A DNA stretch of 64,000 nt from Chamaecyparis obtusa (taxonomy: Eukaryota; Streptophyta; Pinopsida; Cupressales; Cupressaceae): contig BSBK01009269.1 in assembly GCA_027943335.1 (NCBI GenBank), forward strand, positions 744,001 through 808,000, given 5' to 3'. Position 1 is the first letter of the stretch. The number at the start of each line of letters is the position of its first letter. A program made the position numbers and the translations under genes. Below are positions 60,001-64,000 of the stretch, in pieces. A model generated the notes under the pieces. It was not told the origin of the DNA, searched no databases, and saw only the letters and a list, made by a program, of their open reading frames with translations.

Positions 60001-61372
60001 CTTGTTTTTGAAGAAATTCCACTCGGTAACCATTTTTGTTAAGCTGAACAACACTTAACAAATTGTAATTAAGGTTTTCAACCCAATATGCATTTTCACA
60101 ATATATCTTATCAGTTAGTTTAATCAATCCTTTTCCTCTAACAGAACATGGTGCATCATTGCCTAATTTTACACTTTTACCTCTGTAATGATGTAAGGTC
60201 TCAAACTTATTTTTGTCACCAGTCATGTGATGTGAACAACCACTGTCAATAATCCATTTACCATTCTTGTTCACATAGGATATCAATGCAGTTTTCTCAT
60301 CCTCATCAGATTCATCTTTCATTGCCACATAAACTAACTCAATTTCAAAATCATCACTATTAGTGTCAGTCTCTTTTTCAGCAATGTAACAAGATTTCTT
60401 ACCTTTTCCCTTGTAGTCTTTGTTCCATCGGTAGCTTCTGTCATCTTTTCTTTCTTTGTGTTTTCTTTTCCTTTCATCATCTTTATCCTTCCTGTCAGGA
60501 CATCTAGCAGCTATATGACCAACTTTATTACATGCAAATCATATAATAGGGAGTTTACCTTTATACTTTCCTTTTCCCCTTCTCAAGCTTCTGGCCATAA
60601 GAGCTTCTACATCTTCTAGGTCTTCATCAGAAGTGTCACTGCCACTTTCACTATCACTTTCACTTTCACTTTCACTTTCGCTGATGCATCTTTCATTTTC
60701 TTTCTTTGGCTTGTTCAGAATTAGCTATGACTTAAAAGCAGAGTCAACATTTTCAATGCTTCCAACAGTGAAATAATCATAATTAGAGAGTTCAAAAGTA
60801 GTCAGCTTACTAACCAAACTTTCCAAAGTAAGCACATTAGTAGAGTTACATCTAGATTCCTGAATAGCTAAGATCTTAATAGCATATATAGGACGCAGGG
60901 TTCTTAATAATTTTCCAATTATAGTTTCATCATCAATAGTCACATTAGCTCCTCTAATAACATTCACAACTTCTTTTATTTTGCTACAATATTGTGCAAT
61001 GTTTTCACCTTCTTGCATTCTCATTTCATCAAACTTATCTCTAAGATTCTCGGCCTTTGCTTTCAGCACATTCAAGTCACCACCATAGATCCTTGCAAGA
61101 GTGTCTCACATATCCTTTGCAATTGTACAGTCCTTAATGTTTTCAAATTCTTAATAGCTTAGGGTAGATGCAATTTCCAACATTGTCTGATTATGTTCTT
61201 GCTTAGCTCTCATTTCTTCGGCAGTCAAAGGTGCAACAGGTGAGACATAACTATTCTCAATGTAGTACTTTGTAGAGTCACCAATATCGGCCAGATGTAG
61301 CTTCATCAAGCTTTTCCATGCAAGGAAATTTTCTTTGTTCAGCTTCGGTACCTCCTTATACATCTTGATCAT
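57067..61372 (-). pseudogene. Ty1/copia gag-pol, full length but broken
   Basis: Internal order on the minus strand: gag (MIKMYKEVPKLNKENF, 61372 down), zinc knuckle (FACNKVGHIAARC, near 60530, first Cys replaced by a stop), protease (WIIDSGCSHHMTG, near 60240), integrase (VHTDLCGPMG, FVDDHTWMMHVMF, LRSDRGGEF, PPQNGIAERRNRS), reverse transcriptase (VYQMDVKSAFLNG, ALYGLKKAPRAWY, VDDIIFGG) and RNase H (SGGAFFLGQ, SDINISKNPVMH, EQLADIFTKAL). Integrase before RT defines Ty1/copia. An Arg/Glu/Gln-rich repeat links integrase and RT (59010-58730). Stops near 61149, 61105, 60725, 59427, 58650, 57540 and 57350, plus a frame change near 59850, make it non-autonomous. Most stops replace Gln or Trp as C-to-T or G-to-A would. 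Confidence 0.95.
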
Positions 61373-61426
61373 TTGCTTGAAGCCCCTTTAAACTTGATAT
61401 CTGTCAACACTAATAATAAGCAACTG

Positions 61427-61440
61427 AGCTCTGATACCAA
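61427..61440 (-). promoter_or_regulatory. Primer-binding site of the copia element
   Basis: Reads TTGGTATCAGAGCT on the minus strand, complementary to the 3' end of initiator tRNA-Met, and is separated from the LTR end at 61442 by about one base. Confidence 0.9.
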
Positions 61441-61441
61441 T

Positions 61442-62938
61442 TGTTAATATGATTTAGAACAACAGAGGGAGGGGGGGTGAATCAGTTGTTCTGAGGTCCT
61501 GATGTATAAAAAAATCTCATAAACTTATCCTTAAATCAAATTCAAAACAAAAATAAACTCGGTCATCATTGATTCAATAATAAAAACATCTAACAATGCA
61601 ATCCACTACCTAGCTGTAACTTAACTTGTAAAACATAGCAATGTTCAAATCTAAACATTCACACAAGTATAAACACCAGCATATCTAGTGGAAACCCAAT
61701 TTGAGAAAAATCACTTTGTAACATGCTACTATTATTTTCACTCTTCTGAAGTGAGCTCGGTAAAAAGTCAACTCTGTCAAAGGTTACAATACACACTGTC
61801 AAATGTGACCCGGTTAAAGGATTTCAATAACCTGGTTAAAAGTGAGCCTAGTCATAGGACTTACATACACTCCATTAGAATGCAAACTTGTTCAAATGAT
61901 TTAACATAAGACTGTTAGGTCAACCTCTGTTAAAAGGATTTTGACTGTTACAATGGTTAGAAAGTAGCAGCAGTATTATCTAAAAAATATACAACTCACT
62001 TTGCAAATATTAGATCCGATTCCATTCACTAATGCTAGTTTAATGACTTTGAAACTTTGCCATTTCCATCTCTGATTTGCTCGAAACTTTTCTTCAAGCA
62101 ATCACCATCATTCTCCTTCAACCTTTTTTGCTTATTCAGTCAATAAAACTTTTCTCTTCCAACATTCTTTGTTCACCATGTACATACATATCACAATGTT
62201 TAGGTTCCCTTATATTTTTCTTAATTAGGTTAACTCATCTTTTGCCGCTCAATTTCATTCGTAGATCTTAGGGTTAGGTTAGATTCATTGAATCTACCTG
62301 TTTTATGTTCTTCGGCTCCTTTTCTAGGATCATCTCAAATCTCTTAAAGATTTACAATAAAATATTTTACAAAGCATGTAATGCTTCCAAACAATCAATA
62401 AATAAAGTCAACACATTTTACATAATCTACGAATTCAACAACGTCGGCTCCAAAATTAAATTCTCTTCAAATATAAAATTGTTGATGCTCGGTCAATACT
62501 ATGATTGTTCACTCGGTCTTCATGTAGAACATTCAGTCAATACTAAAACTGTCTCCTCGGCTTGCGCTGTCTTCCTCAGCAATTTATTGGTGCTCGGTCG
62601 ACACTATAATTTTGCTCGGCATACACTAACTTGGTCGACACTAACATCACTCGGCTTAAACATGATTTTTCCATTCTTTTCTAGGTTAAGCCTACTAGTT
62701 TAGTCTTCAGTCTTACTAAGATAAACAATACATTATCTCATCATAGTGCAACATAGTCAAGTACACTTTGTAGTATCAAGATAACTCAACCTTTCCCTAG
62801 GTGCTATTGTTACCAACCTTTCTTAGCCCCTTAGCAACACTCAAATAGATATAGTACTTTCCTAAGTAGCAACAGTCTTACCAATTAAGGTTTGACATCA
62901 ATGACAATACAACAATTGTTTCAATTCAGTTTCCAACA
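61442..62938 (-). mobile_element. Copia LTR shared by two tandem elements
   Basis: 1,497 bp with the same TG...CA ends as 54935-56476. On its low-coordinate side it has the primer-binding site and gag of the complete element, so it serves as that element's 5' LTR. On its high-coordinate side it has a polypurine tract, the non-coding stretch and RNase H of another copy, so it is equally that copy's 3' LTR. Confidence 0.93.
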
Positions 62939-64000
62939 ATCTCCCTCTTTGGCATTGATGGAAACACCATATGATATCACCTAAATAACACATGGCTTAC
63001 CAACCAATCCAAAATCTTATCTGTCCATCAGAAACTTATTTATAATATCCTTAGCTTCATTATGATTCAGAATCTTGTAAGCCTCACTTCTGTGACCGTC
63101 AGAAGTATTCAGATCTCCCTCTATCCTAATTCTTCATTTCAGTTCATTATCCTTTTTCCTTTTAGTTCCATCAGCTCATCAACTCTTTCTTTTCAGTATC
63201 ATGTGTTATCATTACAGTACATTCTCCCTCAACTCGTCAACTCATCAACTCTTAGTTTTCAGTATCATGTGTTGTCTCATGTGTTATCATATCAGTACAT
63301 TCTCCCTCTTTGACAAAAATGCCAAAGCGGCAACTAAAACTTACATCCATTAGATGTAGATAATATCTATACAGCTCAACGTTTCTCCCTCTGTCATCTT
63401 TCTTATGACTGATTCCTTGTCTTTTCTTCTCTTCACAACTCTAGGCCAGCCCTAAAGTGTGACAATCTTCTGCATCAATTTGTCAAATGTTCTACTGTAG
63501 CACATTTGATGCAGTGCTCCTAGCTTGTCTAGGCAGCCTCAGTTAGGGGAAGAACCCCTAATTAACTTCTCAAATACTCATGAGCTTCTCTGTGTAATGC
63601 TTTAGTGAATATGTCTGCTAGTTGTTCTTTTGTATTCACATATTCCATTCGGACTTCTTTGTCTTGTACTAATTCTCTCAAGTAGTGATACTTGATTGCA
63701 ATTTGTTTGGTCTTAGTGTGCATCACTGGATTCTTAGAAATATTGATAGCACTTGTGTTGTCACAGGAAATAACAACAGGTTCAGTAATTTCTTCTTTCA
63801 TGCCTATCAACAATTGTTTTATCCATACCAAGTTTGAACAGTTCACTGTAGCAACAACATACTCGGCCTCGGTAGTAGATTAGGAAATGCAATTTTGTTT
63901 CTTGTTTGTCCAGGAGACTAATCTCTGTCCAAGAATGAAAGCTCCACCACTTGTACTCTTTCTGTCATCTGCATTTCTTTCCCAATCAACATCTATTGAA
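62939..64000 (-). pseudogene. Second copia copy, 3' part of pol (runs off the window)
   Basis: Collinear with 56477-57540: polypurine tract, non-coding stretch, then RNase H (EQLADIFTKAL, SAINISKNPVMH, NCSNLVWIKQLLIGMKEE) and upstream STTEAEYVVA. A stop near 63883 stands where Gln is expected before STTEAEY. The active-site Asp of INISK-type RNase H (CDNTSAI) is kept here and changed to CDNTSDI in the other copy. The rest lies beyond the right edge. Confidence 0.93.

Overview
The window is plant nuclear DNA: AT-rich, sparse in genes and full of transposons. It carries Ty1/copia and Ty3/gypsy retrotransposons, a CACTA transposase relic, a PIF/Harbinger-type MITE, GT-AG introns, and chlorophyllase, histone H2B and NOG1 homologies. 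Low gene density, bulky intergenic DNA and introns swollen by repeats suggest a large genome, perhaps a gymnosperm, but nothing here proves the species.

Layout. 0.1-2.6 kb: decayed CACTA (TNP2-type) transposase, minus strand. 7.5-10.2 kb: 5'-truncated Ty3/gypsy pol with chromodomain, plus strand, abutting a minus-strand copia gag/PBS/LTR fragment (10.2-12.5 kb). 19.3-22.2 kb: an intact two-exon chlorophyllase gene whose intron is a tandem array. 25.9-43.0 kb: a ~17-kb element with long imperfect terminal inverted repeats and two relic genes pointing inward. One (27.1-29.4 kb, plus) has a ladder of small phase-0 exons. The other (37.8-40.9 kb, minus) is transposase-like. Between them lie fragments of host genes (NOG1 GTPase, histone H2B), a 357-bp tandem repeat array and a pair of ~350-bp inverted arms. 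45.2-46.1 kb: MITE with TTA target duplication. 46.4-47.0 kb: ankyrin-repeat relic. 47.2-47.7 kb: foldback element. 48.1-48.5 kb: chlorophyllase pseudogene, minus. 50.8-52.9 kb: second intact chlorophyllase gene. 54.9-64 kb: a Ty1/copia element with both LTRs, whose upstream LTR is also the 3' LTR of a further copy running off the window (tandem, LTR-sharing arrangement).

Only the two chlorophyllases look like functional protein genes. They should hydrolyse chlorophyll to chlorophyllide and phytol, and with the pseudogene they form a small dispersed cluster. Transposon reading frames are broken mostly by stops explicable as C-to-T changes, the signature of methylation and deamination, whereas the chlorophyllase exons are clean and CpG-rich. 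The most unusual signals are the two-gene 17-kb inverted-repeat element with gene-fragment cargo, and the two chlorophyllase introns, one expanded by repeating the splice donor end of exon 1 and the other by duplicating the acceptor end plus the start of exon 2.
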